From Hellea sp. (lineage in GTDB: Bacteria; Pseudomonadota; Alphaproteobacteria; Caulobacterales; Maricaulaceae), in NCBI GenBank assembly GCA_020629545.1, contig JAHDDC010000008.1, positions 18,592 through 82,591 on the forward strand: a stretch of 64,000 nucleotides of DNA, read 5' to 3'. Made by a program: the position numbers and the translations under genes. Shown here piece after piece: positions 39,571 to 49,132 of this stretch. The notes below the pieces were generated by a model, which had not been told where the DNA came from, did not search any database, and was given only the letters and a program-made list of their open reading frames with translations. Position 1 is the stretch's first letter. Each line of letters opens with the position of its first letter.

Positions 39571-40263
39571 TTTTGCCATATCCTGTATGATTTTTCGAGC
39601 AGCTTCAGTAGGATCATTCGCCTGCGTAATAGGTCGTCCCACGACGATCTGAGATGCTCCGTCTTGAAGAGCCTTGGATGGTGTCGCAATTCGTTTTTGA
39701 TCTCCCGTGTCATGACCGGCCATTCTAACGCCCGGAGTTACGACCAAAAACTCTTTAGGGACTATGGAGCGAATTTTTGCCGCTTCAAGCGGACTTGAGA
39801 CCACCCCATCAATTCCGGCCTCCAAGGCTTGCCTGACGCGATGCAATACAAGCTCCTCGGCATTGTGGTGATAACCAATATCAATCAGAGCCTGCTCATC
39901 TAATGATGTCAGTACTGTTACACCCAGGACTTTTAGTTTAGGCCCTTTGCCCTTGGCTGCAGCGCGCATGACATCAGGGCGCGCATGAACTGTCATAAGG
40001 TCCGCCCCAATTTTTGCGATTGACCGCGTCGCTTTTTCAACCGTTGCGTCAATGTCATGGAGTTTAAAGTCCAGGAAAACATTTTTTCCCATCGCGGCCA
40101 ATTCCCGTCCAAATTCGGCACCGCCAAGAGGTAAAAGCTGTAGGCCAATCTTATAAGACTTAACGGTGTCGCCCAAACGCAAAACCATGTCCCGCGCCAA
40201 ATCAATGGACGGTAGATCTAACGCAACATAAAGTCTGGGGTCAGATTGAAAATTGTTTTGCAT
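39568..40263 (-). CDS. pyrF: Orotidine-5'-phosphate decarboxylase
   Basis: VFLDFKLHDIDATVEKATRSI; LVVTPGVRM; IVVGRPITQANDPTEAA. Confidence 0.95.
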   Translation of the reverse strand: MQNNFQSDPRLYVALDLPSIDLARDMVLRLGDTVKSYKIGLQLLPLGGAEFGRELAAMGKNVFLDFKLHDIDATVEKATRSIAKIGADLMTVHARPDVMRAAAKGKGPKLKVLGVTVLTSLDEQALIDIGYHHNAEELVLHRVRQALEAGIDGVVSSPLEAAKIRSIVPKEFLVVTPGVRMAGHDTGDQKRIATPSKALQDGASQIVVGRPITQANDPTEAARKIIQDMAK

Positions 40264-40264
40264 G

Positions 40265-41086
40265 TTACCCTTTTCTAAACTTTTCAGCATTCCTCGCCAT
40301 TAATCCCATAGCGATACGCTCGGGCAAAAGACGTGCTGTTAAAGCCAATGACTTGTTAACCCGGCCTGGAATAAAGACAGGGCGATTTAGTTCACAAGCT
40401 TCGACACCCTGAGCTGCACATTCATCAGCTTCCATCCACATAAAGTCCGGCATTTTAGAGACGGCATTGCGGGTTCCGTTAACGTCATGAAACTCACTGT
40501 AAGTAAAACCTGGACACAGCGCTGATACGTTGACTCCATAGGGTTTCATTTCAAGGTTCAAACTTTGGGAAAACTTGACCAGAAAACTTTTCACAGCCGC
40601 ATATAATGTATGTCCTCGTGACCCCGGCATATGTCCTGCAAGGGAAGCGACATTGATAATTCGGCCGTAACCCTCAGCTTTCATTGAGGGCAAAACGGCA
40701 TGGGCCAGTTCACAGGGCGCACGCAACATGAGTTGCAAAAAATTTGCATGATCGTCCCACGGACTTTCCATATAGCTTCCCGGGTGACCATAACCTGCAT
40801 TATTAACCAAACCGTCAATCCGAAGTTTCTTCTTGGCTATTCGCGCCATTAAATCCTGCGTGCCGGCAGGGTCAAACAAGTCCAGGGCAAAAATGTGGCT
40901 GGTCGCACCAAAATCACGTTTAAGCTCCACAGCTAATTCGACCATAGGCTCTTCGCGCCGAGCTGTTAGAGCCAAGTCCCAACCTCGAGCCGCATATTCC
41001 CGGGCAATGGCCGCACCAATCCCGGCAGAAGCTCCAGTTATCAAGCAGGTTCGTGTCTTGGTTGGATTTGACGTGGATCTTGTCAT
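40265..41086 (-). CDS. Short-chain dehydrogenase/reductase
   Basis: TCLITGASAGIGAAIAREYAARGW; VNNAGYG; LYAAVKSFLVKFSQSL. Confidence 0.92.
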   Translation of the reverse strand: MTRSTSNPTKTRTCLITGASAGIGAAIAREYAARGWDLALTARREEPMVELAVELKRDFGATSHIFALDLFDPAGTQDLMARIAKKKLRIDGLVNNAGYGHPGSYMESPWDDHANFLQLMLRAPCELAHAVLPSMKAEGYGRIINVASLAGHMPGSRGHTLYAAVKSFLVKFSQSLNLEMKPYGVNVSALCPGFTYSEFHDVNGTRNAVSKMPDFMWMEADECAAQGVEACELNRPVFIPGRVNKSLALTARLLPERIAMGLMARNAEKFRKG

Positions 41087-41181
41087 GGAATCAGTCTCGC
41101 TTTTGGGAAGCCTTAGCCTATGGCCCTGATCAAGACAATATTCTGCTTGGCCTTGGTCGCTGGAATGGATACACAAATTCT

Positions 41182-42003
41182 ATGGATGTAACGGATACCA
41201 TCGAATTATGGCTACGTGGTGGCCTGTTCTTATCCTTATTGGTTTTATTTATTTTGGCCGAAAGCCTATCCCCTAAACGGCGCCGAGTATTTGGACGCTT
41301 AAAGCGATGGCGGACTAATTTTGGCATTACAATCGTAAACACAATAACAATAAAACTTCTGGGACCCGTCACGGCAATTGCTACCGCAGGATACGCATCT
41401 CACTATCAACTCGGATTTTTCAACCATATCGACTTATCGATCGGCATTGAGTTTTTCCTAACACTCATAGTGCTGGATTTTGCAATATATATTCAACATG
41501 TCGCGACCCATAAAATTCCGGTTCTTTGGCGACTTCACAAAGTTCATCATTCTGATCGCGATATCGATACATCAACGGCTCTGCGGTTTCATCCCATAGA
41601 GATTGTTCTCTCTATGGTGTACAAATGCGCCGTGGTATTGGCTTTGGGACCAGCCGCCTTTGCCGTGTTGACGTTTGAAGCGATTTTAAATGGCTGTGCG
41701 ATGTTCAACCATTCAAATTTACATATACCGGCTTGGTTTGACAAATATTTGCGGCTTTTCATCGTCACACCAGACATGCACCGGGTCCACCATTCCGTCC
41801 GCCCGGAAGAAACAAATAGTAATTATGGTTTCTCGCTATCATTATGGGACCGGGTTTTTCGTACCTATAAAGATCAACCTATGGACGGCCATGACCAAAT
41901 GACAATTGGACTGCTGGAACATCAAACCCATGATCCGGAAAACATAATATGGTCGCTACGACTACCGTTCGACGCCAACAGTGCTTATATAAGACGTGAG
42001 TGA
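41182..42003 (+). CDS. Sterol desaturase/fatty acid hydroxylase family protein
   Basis: Histidine motifs HVATHK, HKVHHSD, HRVHHS; multiple TM segments. Confidence 0.9.
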   Translation: MDVTDTIELWLRGGLFLSLLVLFILAESLSPKRRRVFGRLKRWRTNFGITIVNTITIKLLGPVTAIATAGYASHYQLGFFNHIDLSIGIEFFLTLIVLDFAIYIQHVATHKIPVLWRLHKVHHSDRDIDTSTALRFHPIEIVLSMVYKCAVVLALGPAAFAVLTFEAILNGCAMFNHSNLHIPAWFDKYLRLFIVTPDMHRVHHSVRPEETNSNYGFSLSLWDRVFRTYKDQPMDGHDQMTIGLLEHQTHDPENIIWSLRLPFDANSAYIRRE

Positions 42004-42011
42004 GGGTTGTT

Positions 42012-42557
42012 ATGAGTATTATTCTAATTGTCTTTATCGTTTTTATTGCGATCGTTATACTCATCTACAACCGCCTTGTTGCGGCCCAACAGCTAGTCAA
42101 TAATGGATGGTCCGATATAGAAGTGCAATTGAAACGTCGCGCGGACCTTATCCCTAAAATCGTCGATACAGTTAAAGCTTATGCCAAGCACGAACGAAAC
42201 CTGTTTGAGGACTTAACAGAGAAGCGAAACCAGGCACTGGTCGCTGAAACACTTTCCGACAGAGCTAATGCAGAAGAAGCCATCAAAGCTCCGCTATCAA
42301 AGCTAATGGCTGTAGCCGAAGATTACCCTGACCTAAAAGCCAATGAAAATTTTCTGGATCTACAGAACGAGCTATCTGATACGGAAAACAAAATCGAATA
42401 TGCCCGCCGATTTTACAATGGCGCTGTGCGAAAAATGAATACGATGATTCAGAGCTTCCCCATAAATTTGCTGGCAGGAATATTCGGATTTGATCTGAAA
42501 GATTATTTTGAAATGAGCGAGGCAATCATTCTCCCAGACACCCAATTCGGAGATTAG
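42012..42557 (+). CDS. LemA family protein
   Basis: IYNRLVAAQQLVNNGWSDIEVQLKRRADLIPKIVDTVKAYAKHE; FYNGAVRKMNTMIQSFPINLLAGIFGF. Confidence 0.95.
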   Translation: MSIILIVFIVFIAIVILIYNRLVAAQQLVNNGWSDIEVQLKRRADLIPKIVDTVKAYAKHERNLFEDLTEKRNQALVAETLSDRANAEEAIKAPLSKLMAVAEDYPDLKANENFLDLQNELSDTENKIEYARRFYNGAVRKMNTMIQSFPINLLAGIFGFDLKDYFEMSEAIILPDTQFGD

Positions 42558-42558
42558 A

Positions 42559-44424
42559 TTGAAAAATCTGTTTAAATCCTTCGCGATCATTCTGGTACTA
42601 TTATGCTCTCAGGCCATGGCCATGGCCGAAGAGGTCATCAAACTATTTTCTTCCGATATAAATGTTCAGCTTGATGGTGATTTCATTGTCACAGAGTCGA
42701 TTACTGTCAACGTCGAAGGCCAGCAAATAAGGCGGGGTATTTTTCGAGACCTCCCGCGTTATAAAAACTATCTTGGGCACGATATTCCGGTGCGTTACAA
42801 CATTTTATCCGTTAAACGAAATGGCAATCAGGAACCCTATGAAATTGAACGCGATGGGAATGCTTACCGTCTTCTCATCGGCAATCCTGATCGCCTGTTG
42901 AATCATGCCGACCATACCTATGAGATCAAGTTCGAAATTAAGGACGAAATCAGACGCGACAATAGTTTTGATGAAGTCTATTGGAACGTTACGGGAAATT
43001 ACTGGCGCTTCCCCATCGAACGCGCTCATGCCCGCATAACCATGCCCGAAGGGGCTACCCTGCAATCCTACCAAGCGTGGACCGGGCGGATGGGTTCAAC
43101 GGCAAATGATGCGGCTTTTACGCAGCGCGGAAACGCCAATGAATTTACGACCCGGCAAGCGCTCTCATCGGGCGAAGGCATGACCATATCTTTGAAGTTT
43201 GACAAAGGAATTATGTTGCCGGAACCAGAATCGACGCGGCGTTATATTTGGTGGCTCAAAAATGGGGCTCTAATTTTGCTATCGCTATCGTTTCTAGCTA
43301 TTGCAGGATATTACTATCTGACCTGGAACAGAGTCGGCAGAGATCCAATCAAAGGTGCTGTGTTTCCGATCTATGACCCCCCCAAAGACTATTCACCGGC
43401 CGCTGCAAGTTACATATGGCACAGGGGCATTAGCGGCCACAAAGCCCTGACAGCGACACTTGTGAGCCTATCAAACAAAAAATGGCTCAAAATCGAAACG
43501 GATAAAAAGAAAACGATTTTGACGCCGACTGACCGGGACATTATCGACGAGGAAGACGAAAATATTTTTGAACTCACGCGAGAAACATTTGCCGGTCTTC
43601 TCAGAGGGGACAAAAAAACCTTAAAGGAATTGGGCCTGGATGATCCTGATGATGAGAATTTGGAATTTGACGTAATGGCTCCAGAAGAGTCGGAACGACA
43701 AAACCTAAATCGTGACGAAGGTCATCTTTTTCATAGCCTGTTCCCGCCATCTAGGCGACAATCCATTACGCTGAAAAAAAAGGTGAATACACATTTCAAT
43801 CTGAAATATTCTGCATTTCAGAGACGATTGGCCAAAGATTATGGCAGGCCATATCACCGCTTTAACGTTGGTTATATGGTCGGAGGCGTTCTTCTGTCGA
43901 TCCTTGCAACCGTCATAACCATGTCGCAACTTTCGAAACTGTCGCCATCATGGATTTGGGGCCTATTGGCTGCACTAGCCGCCCTTAATATTCTGTTCTT
44001 TTTTCTAATGCCCGCACCAACCCGCAAAGGGCAAAATGTCCGGACTGAACTTGAAGGCTTTAGGCTCTATATGAAAACGGCTGAAAAACATCGGCTCGAC
44101 TCAGTCGAAATCGGGAGGGATGAATTACCGCCCATGAGCGTTAAGCGATACGAACAACTTCTTCCCTATGCCATTGCCCTGGATGTAGAGAAACCCTGGA
44201 GCCGTTATTTTGAAAAAGTAATGCCAGTTGAAGCCAAACAATATGACCCAAGCTGGAGCGTCGGTACCCATCACGGAAGTATCAGTCATATGACAAAAAG
44301 TCTTACGTCGAATATCAGTTCCGGCGTCAGCTCTGCAGCGCCGCAAAGCTCAGGCTCATCCAGCAGCGGGGGCGGAGGGTTTTCTGGGGGCGGCGGCGGA
44401 GGCGGAGGCGGCGGCGGTTGGTAA
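42559..44424 (+). CDS. DUF2207 family membrane protein with Gly-rich tail (TTG start)
   Basis: EVIKLFSSDINVQLDGDFIVTESITVNVEGQQIRRGIFRDLPRYK; TM segments; tail SSGGGGFSGGGGGGGGGGGW. Confidence 0.9.
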   Translation: MKNLFKSFAIILVLLCSQAMAMAEEVIKLFSSDINVQLDGDFIVTESITVNVEGQQIRRGIFRDLPRYKNYLGHDIPVRYNILSVKRNGNQEPYEIERDGNAYRLLIGNPDRLLNHADHTYEIKFEIKDEIRRDNSFDEVYWNVTGNYWRFPIERAHARITMPEGATLQSYQAWTGRMGSTANDAAFTQRGNANEFTTRQALSSGEGMTISLKFDKGIMLPEPESTRRYIWWLKNGALILLSLSFLAIAGYYYLTWNRVGRDPIKGAVFPIYDPPKDYSPAAASYIWHRGISGHKALTATLVSLSNKKWLKIETDKKKTILTPTDRDIIDEEDENIFELTRETFAGLLRGDKKTLKELGLDDPDDENLEFDVMAPEESERQNLNRDEGHLFHSLFPPSRRQSITLKKKVNTHFNLKYSAFQRRLAKDYGRPYHRFNVGYMVGGVLLSILATVITMSQLSKLSPSWIWGLLAALAALNILFFFLMPAPTRKGQNVRTELEGFRLYMKTAEKHRLDSVEIGRDELPPMSVKRYEQLLPYAIALDVEKPWSRYFEKVMPVEAKQYDPSWSVGTHHGSISHMTKSLTSNISSGVSSAAPQSSGSSSSGGGGFSGGGGGGGGGGGW

Positions 44425-44427
44425 CCT

Positions 44428-46083
44428 CTAAGGCTCCAAATTCAGAACTTCACGTCGCGGAATTGGCATGATGATGCCGTGCTTTTTAAGCGTTCGCCAA
44501 ACGATATAGTTCAGATCCGAAGTAAACTTGTTTTCGCCGTCATCAATACCTGACACCCAAAACTCGATGGCGAAGTGAATGCCATATTCTCCGAATTCTC
44601 TTAATTCCAAATCTGGCTCCTCAGGTTCCATTAGAACTTTTGGGTAAGCCGCAATCGCTGGGATTAAAATATCTTCGAGTGTATCGATATCCGTATCATA
44701 GGGAACCTTGAAATAGACTTCATAGCGCTGGGCCGGGTCCTTATGAGTCCAGTTTTCATAGGTGTTTTCAATAAACGTCGTATTCGGAACCATAACATCT
44801 TTACCGTCAGTCGTTTCAACTGTGGTTGACCGCATATTAATGGCTTCGACATAACCTTCCTGCCCGTCGGGAAGTACGACAAAATCTCCTTTACGAACCG
44901 ACCGGTCAAACAGAATGATAATACCGGAAACAAAATTCGCAGCGACGGGCTGTAATCCAAGACCAATCCCAAGACCAATCGCACTAATAATCATCACGAG
45001 ACCGGACAACGGGATACCTGCAAAGCTCATCACCAGGACAACGACGATTGTAAACAATAGCATCTGGAAAATTTTGCCGACGACTTCACGGGTCGCGACA
45101 TCAAGACCTTCTTGCGAATGAATAGCCGCTTGGCCTTTGCTATTTGAAAGATTGCCGAGCCAGAAAAATAATCCACCGAAAAACGCCAGTCTGACCAGAG
45201 TCATAGCCGTCACAGGCGGATCCATCGGGATAACGGATGTATTTTCAAGAAAATTCAAAAATTCGTCCAGATAGCCAAATACCGCAAGTAAAGCGATTGG
45301 AATGATCGTCCAGGTCGCCGCTTTCCTTAACAGGTCATTTGTGACGAACTGATTTATCGCTTTATAGGCAAGATAAACGACAGAGATACCCATCACAATT
45401 TTGACAAGCCAATCTTCGCCAAGATTGGGGATGGCTTTTAAGACAACCCCCGCCAATGCGAGCAAACCAACGTATGCGATTAGTCGCAAAAACTCACGAG
45501 ACTTGTAGATGTAATTGCGCGCGACGAGAAGTTTGGCGTCATCCGAAGGCGGGTCGCGGAAGAAGAACAGACGTCGGCGTAACTGACTGGCAATTATAGG
45601 CGCCAAGAAATAGGCTAAAATAATTGCACCAATTTGAGCTAAAAAAGCTGGGCTTTTGAGCCATTCAATCAGCTTATCCAAGAAACCCATCGCCTTGTCT
45701 TTAACCGAATCAATGTCTAGTTTCGGCGCAGATGTTTCAGGTGTTTCAGCAATGTCTGCAGCCTTTTCCCGTTGTTCCAAAAGCGCCTGTCCAAGCGCCC
45801 GCTCTGCCTCCTCGCTGGCGGCTTTGGCTTCCTCCAAAGCTTGCATAGCTTTTTTGATTGCCGGGTCATCAAGATCGATATCTGATACATTTGTCGGATC
45901 AGGAAGCGTTAAAACGGGTTCAGCCGGATTCTGGGTTGACGTTTCTGTAACTTCTTGAGCTGTCTGCGCAGCTGCGTTTTCTGAATCTTCCACAGGGGTT
46001 TGCGCGCAAGAATTTTGCGAAAAAAACAACGAAGCGCAGAAAAATACTACGCCAACAACAAGACTGCGTGTCCAATGGGCCAT
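44428..46083 (-). CDS. Mechanosensitive ion channel (MscS family) with N-terminal extension
   Basis: ISAIGLGIGLGLQPVAANFVSGIIILFDRSVRKGDFVVLPDGQEGYVEAINMRSTTVETTDGKDVMVPNTTFI. Confidence 0.92.
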   Translation of the reverse strand: MAHWTRSLVVGVVFFCASLFFSQNSCAQTPVEDSENAAAQTAQEVTETSTQNPAEPVLTLPDPTNVSDIDLDDPAIKKAMQALEEAKAASEEAERALGQALLEQREKAADIAETPETSAPKLDIDSVKDKAMGFLDKLIEWLKSPAFLAQIGAIILAYFLAPIIASQLRRRLFFFRDPPSDDAKLLVARNYIYKSREFLRLIAYVGLLALAGVVLKAIPNLGEDWLVKIVMGISVVYLAYKAINQFVTNDLLRKAATWTIIPIALLAVFGYLDEFLNFLENTSVIPMDPPVTAMTLVRLAFFGGLFFWLGNLSNSKGQAAIHSQEGLDVATREVVGKIFQMLLFTIVVVLVMSFAGIPLSGLVMIISAIGLGIGLGLQPVAANFVSGIIILFDRSVRKGDFVVLPDGQEGYVEAINMRSTTVETTDGKDVMVPNTTFIENTYENWTHKDPAQRYEVYFKVPYDTDIDTLEDILIPAIAAYPKVLMEPEEPDLELREFGEYGIHFAIEFWVSGIDDGENKFTSDLNYIVWRTLKKHGIIMPIPRREVLNLEP

Positions 46084-46179
46084 TTTACCCCCCGATTTAT
46101 GGCCTCGATATAGATTCTAGACTATCATTTGTAAATCATTTTGGAGTAGAGAATTCGCTTCTTAAGCGTGGAGATAGAC

Positions 46180-47403
46180 ATGAGTACGCCCAAAAAAGTT
46201 GTCCTGGCTTATTCTGGTGGCTTGGATACATCCATTATCCTGAAATGGCTCCAAGAAGAACGCGGCTGCGAAGTGGTCACTTTCACGGCGGATTTGGGTC
46301 AAGGCGAGGAGCTTGAGCCAGCGCGGCGCAAAGCCGAAGCTGCCGGCGTAAAAGAAATATTTATCGATGATTTGCGCGAAGAGTTTGTAAGAGATTTTGT
46401 TTTTCCAATGTTCAGAGCCAATGCACTGTATGAGGGCCTATATTTACTCGGAACTTCAATAGCTCGGCCGTTAATCGCCAAACGCCAAATTGAAATTGCT
46501 AATATGGTCGGAGCCGACGCCGTCTGTCACGGCGCGACAGGTAAAGGCAATGATCAAGTCCGCTTTGAATTAGGGTATTACGCCCTTGACCCTAATATCA
46601 AAGTCATCGCGCCTTGGCGAGAATGGGATTTGAACTCGCGGACGAAGTTGATCGAATATGCCGAGAAGCACGGCATTGAAATTGCCATGGACAAACGCGG
46701 CGAAGCTCCTTTCTCTGTTGACGCAAACCTGTTGCATACGTCCTCCGAAGGCAAAGCATTGGAAGACCCAGCAGAGGAAGCCCCGGAATTTGTGTATCAA
46801 CGGACTGTCTCGCCAGAGGACGCCCCAGATAAACCGACCTATGTCGAGATCGGGTTTGAACGCGGGGACGCTGTATCAATCGATGGAACGGAAATGAGCC
46901 CAGCAACGATTTTGACAAAGCTCAATGAGCTTGGCGGCGCCAATGGGATTGGCCGCCTGGATTTGCTGGAGAACCGTTATGTCGGCATGAAATCGCGCGG
47001 GATTTATGAGACACCCGGCGGCACTGTATTATTGATGGCCCATCGCGGCATCGAACAAATCACAATGGATAAAGGGGCAATGCACCTCAAAGACGAGCTT
47101 ATGCCGAAATATGCTGAGCTTTTATATAATGGATATTGGTTCTCGCCGGAGCGCGAAATGCTTCAGGCCGCGATCGACAAATCGCAAGAATTGGTAACCG
47201 GAAGCGTTCGCCTCAAACTCTATAAAGGCAATGTTGACGTTGTTGGACGAACATCACCATATTCGCTCTATTCTCAAGAGCATGTCACTTTTGAGGAAGA
47301 CGATGTGTATGATCAAGCCGACGCAGGCGGATTTATCAAGATCAATGCGCTTAGATTACGCCTTCTAAAAGCCCGCAATCAAAAAGCTGGTCGTAACGAT
47401 TAA
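46180..47403 (+). CDS. argG: Argininosuccinate synthase
   Basis: [24 protein letters not shown]; full-length signature ([20 protein letters not shown]). Confidence 0.98.
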   Translation: MSTPKKVVLAYSGGLDTSIILKWLQEERGCEVVTFTADLGQGEELEPARRKAEAAGVKEIFIDDLREEFVRDFVFPMFRANALYEGLYLLGTSIARPLIAKRQIEIANMVGADAVCHGATGKGNDQVRFELGYYALDPNIKVIAPWREWDLNSRTKLIEYAEKHGIEIAMDKRGEAPFSVDANLLHTSSEGKALEDPAEEAPEFVYQRTVSPEDAPDKPTYVEIGFERGDAVSIDGTEMSPATILTKLNELGGANGIGRLDLLENRYVGMKSRGIYETPGGTVLLMAHRGIEQITMDKGAMHLKDELMPKYAELLYNGYWFSPEREMLQAAIDKSQELVTGSVRLKLYKGNVDVVGRTSPYSLYSQEHVTFEEDDVYDQADAGGFIKINALRLRLLKARNQKAGRND

Positions 47404-47449
47404 TAGAGTCTGGCTTTACCTCAGAGGGCTCATTTATCTTGGGCTCTCC

Positions 47450-47635
47450 TTGGCTTTTGGAATAATATATTTCAAGCGCTATTGGATTTGGCGAGACTGT
47501 TTCAACGAACTTGGACGATGTTTTGATCCGGTTACCCAAGAGGTTTACCTTGAACAAGCTTTCGTCTGGTCTGCTCCCTGCATCTTGTTTTTTGCTCTTT
47601 TCCTGATGACATTTAGAAAAATCAGGCGCACATAG
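47450..47635 (+). CDS. Small predicted membrane protein; start uncertain (frame open upstream)
   Basis: MAFGIIYFKRYWIWRDCFNELGRCFDP...SAPCILFFALFLMTFRKIRRT. Confidence 0.4.
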   Translation: MAFGIIYFKRYWIWRDCFNELGRCFDPVTQEVYLEQAFVWSAPCILFFALFLMTFRKIRRT

Positions 47636-47641
47636 CGCTTC

Positions 47642-48262
47642 ATGTCGTTTGATGTCTGGCTGGCTTTAGTTGCTCTATTTGGGATTGGCGGATTAACACC
47701 AGGTCCCGCGGTCATGCTTGTCATGGCTTCATCGTTTAGATACGGGTTTTCACCTGCAATGCTCGCAGCGCTTGGGATTGCCAGCGCCAATGTGATCTGG
47801 CTGTTATTGGCGGCCAGCGGCGCCGCGGCACTCGCAACGCAATTTCCGTCAACATTTCTGGCCCTTAAAATCCTAGGTGTCTTGGTCATAATTTACTTGG
47901 CTGTGACAACAATGACAGGGCCCGCACCCAATTTAGACAACACCAATGACGCACCGCCGCGCGCTGCCCTTTATTCGAAAGGTATCGCTTTACAGATTTC
48001 CAGCCCCCTGCCTCTCGTCTATTTTGGACTTTTACTGCCAACCTATTTTGATCCCGCCTTGCCCGTTACGACGCAGTTTTGGATCATGCTGGCCACTGTA
48101 ACCGTTACTGAGCTACTGGGTCTCGCAATCTATGCTTATGGCGCGCAAAACATTCGGCGCTGGCTTCGGGAACCTGTTCAAGCTCGAATCTTCAATATAT
48201 TTATCGGCGTGGTCATGATCGGTTCGGGAATATGGGCGATTGGATCGACGGCAGGGCTTTAA
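47642..48262 (+). CDS. LysE family translocator
   Basis: FGIGGLTPGPAVMLVMASSFRYGFSPAMLAALGIASANVIWLLLAASG. Confidence 0.9.
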   Translation: MSFDVWLALVALFGIGGLTPGPAVMLVMASSFRYGFSPAMLAALGIASANVIWLLLAASGAAALATQFPSTFLALKILGVLVIIYLAVTTMTGPAPNLDNTNDAPPRAALYSKGIALQISSPLPLVYFGLLLPTYFDPALPVTTQFWIMLATVTVTELLGLAIYAYGAQNIRRWLREPVQARIFNIFIGVVMIGSGIWAIGSTAGL

Positions 48263-48366
48263 CGGTTATAAAATTGAGCCATTTTGTCCGCCGCTGCACA
48301 TTAGGGTTGCTTTCATTTATTTTGACTATAAGACGCCAGCGCTAACCCTGAACCTGAGGCCCAGCC

Positions 48367-48900
48367 ATGGATATGTCAAAAATTCCTGCCGGTAAAAACC
48401 CGCCGAAAGACATCAATGTTATCATTGAAGTTCCGCTGGGTGGTGAACCTATCAAATATGAATTGGACAAAGCCTCCGGGGCCATGTTTGTTGATCGCTT
48501 TTTATATACGGCGATGCGCTATCCCTGTAATTACGGCTTTATTCCGCACACGCTTTCCAATGATGGCGACCCAACCGACGTTATGGTCTATGGCAATCGA
48601 GCACTCATGCCAGGCGCTGTTGTACGGGCACGTCCGATCGGCGTTCTCATGATGGAAGATGAAGCCGGGGTGGATGAAAAAATTCTCGCCGTGCCTCACC
48701 AAAAGTTATCACAATTCTACAATAAGGTCGAATCCTATAAAGATATGCCGGAGATCCTGTTAGAACGGATTTCTCATTTCTTTGATCATTACAAAGACCT
48801 TGAGGCAAATAAATGGGTTAAAGTTCTGGGATGGGAAGACCGGGAAAAAGCCGAAGCGCTTATTCTTGAAGGCATTAAGGCCGCCCAAAACCAAGGCTAA
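48367..48900 (+). CDS. ppa: Inorganic pyrophosphatase
   Basis: VIIEVPLGGEPIKYELDKASGAMFVDRFLYTAMRYPCNYGFIPHTLSNDGDPTDVMV. Confidence 0.97.
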   Translation: MDMSKIPAGKNPPKDINVIIEVPLGGEPIKYELDKASGAMFVDRFLYTAMRYPCNYGFIPHTLSNDGDPTDVMVYGNRALMPGAVVRARPIGVLMMEDEAGVDEKILAVPHQKLSQFYNKVESYKDMPEILLERISHFFDHYKDLEANKWVKVLGWEDREKAEALILEGIKAAQNQG

Positions 48901-48974
48901 TACGAAAGTTCTTTTAGCCGCCAAAAATCATTCACTTTTCTGATTGATTAGATTCACCCTTGATTCCCGCGTCA

Positions 48975-49111
48975 ATGGCGCTAATTTGCCTGCCATAACG
49001 CGAGGGGAAGCGTATTTGGGGAAATACGGCCAATCTCACTGATCGCGAGGGGAAGCGTGTGATCAGCACGGCCAACTTCACTACATTCAACTGACACGAC
49101 GTCATCGTGTC
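48975..49111 (+). ncRNA. Candidate structured leader RNA (tandem repeated motif) upstream of hppA
   Basis: Two near-copies 49000-49040 and 49045-49082: gcgaggggaag[hairpin]ggccaa(t/c)(c/t)tcact, with hairpins of differing sequence (cgtattt-gggg-aaatacg; cgtgt-gatca-gcacg); followed by 7-bp hairpin gacacga-cgtca-tcgtgtc (49093-49111) just before the SD. Confidence 0.65.
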
Positions 49112-49132
49112 TTTCTATTGAGGAGAGAATTA

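Noticed and set aside
49000-49082. CRISPR or mobile-element terminal repeats
   Set aside because: Only two copies, with variable inner hairpins that preserve pairing; no transposase nearby; fits a structured leader better
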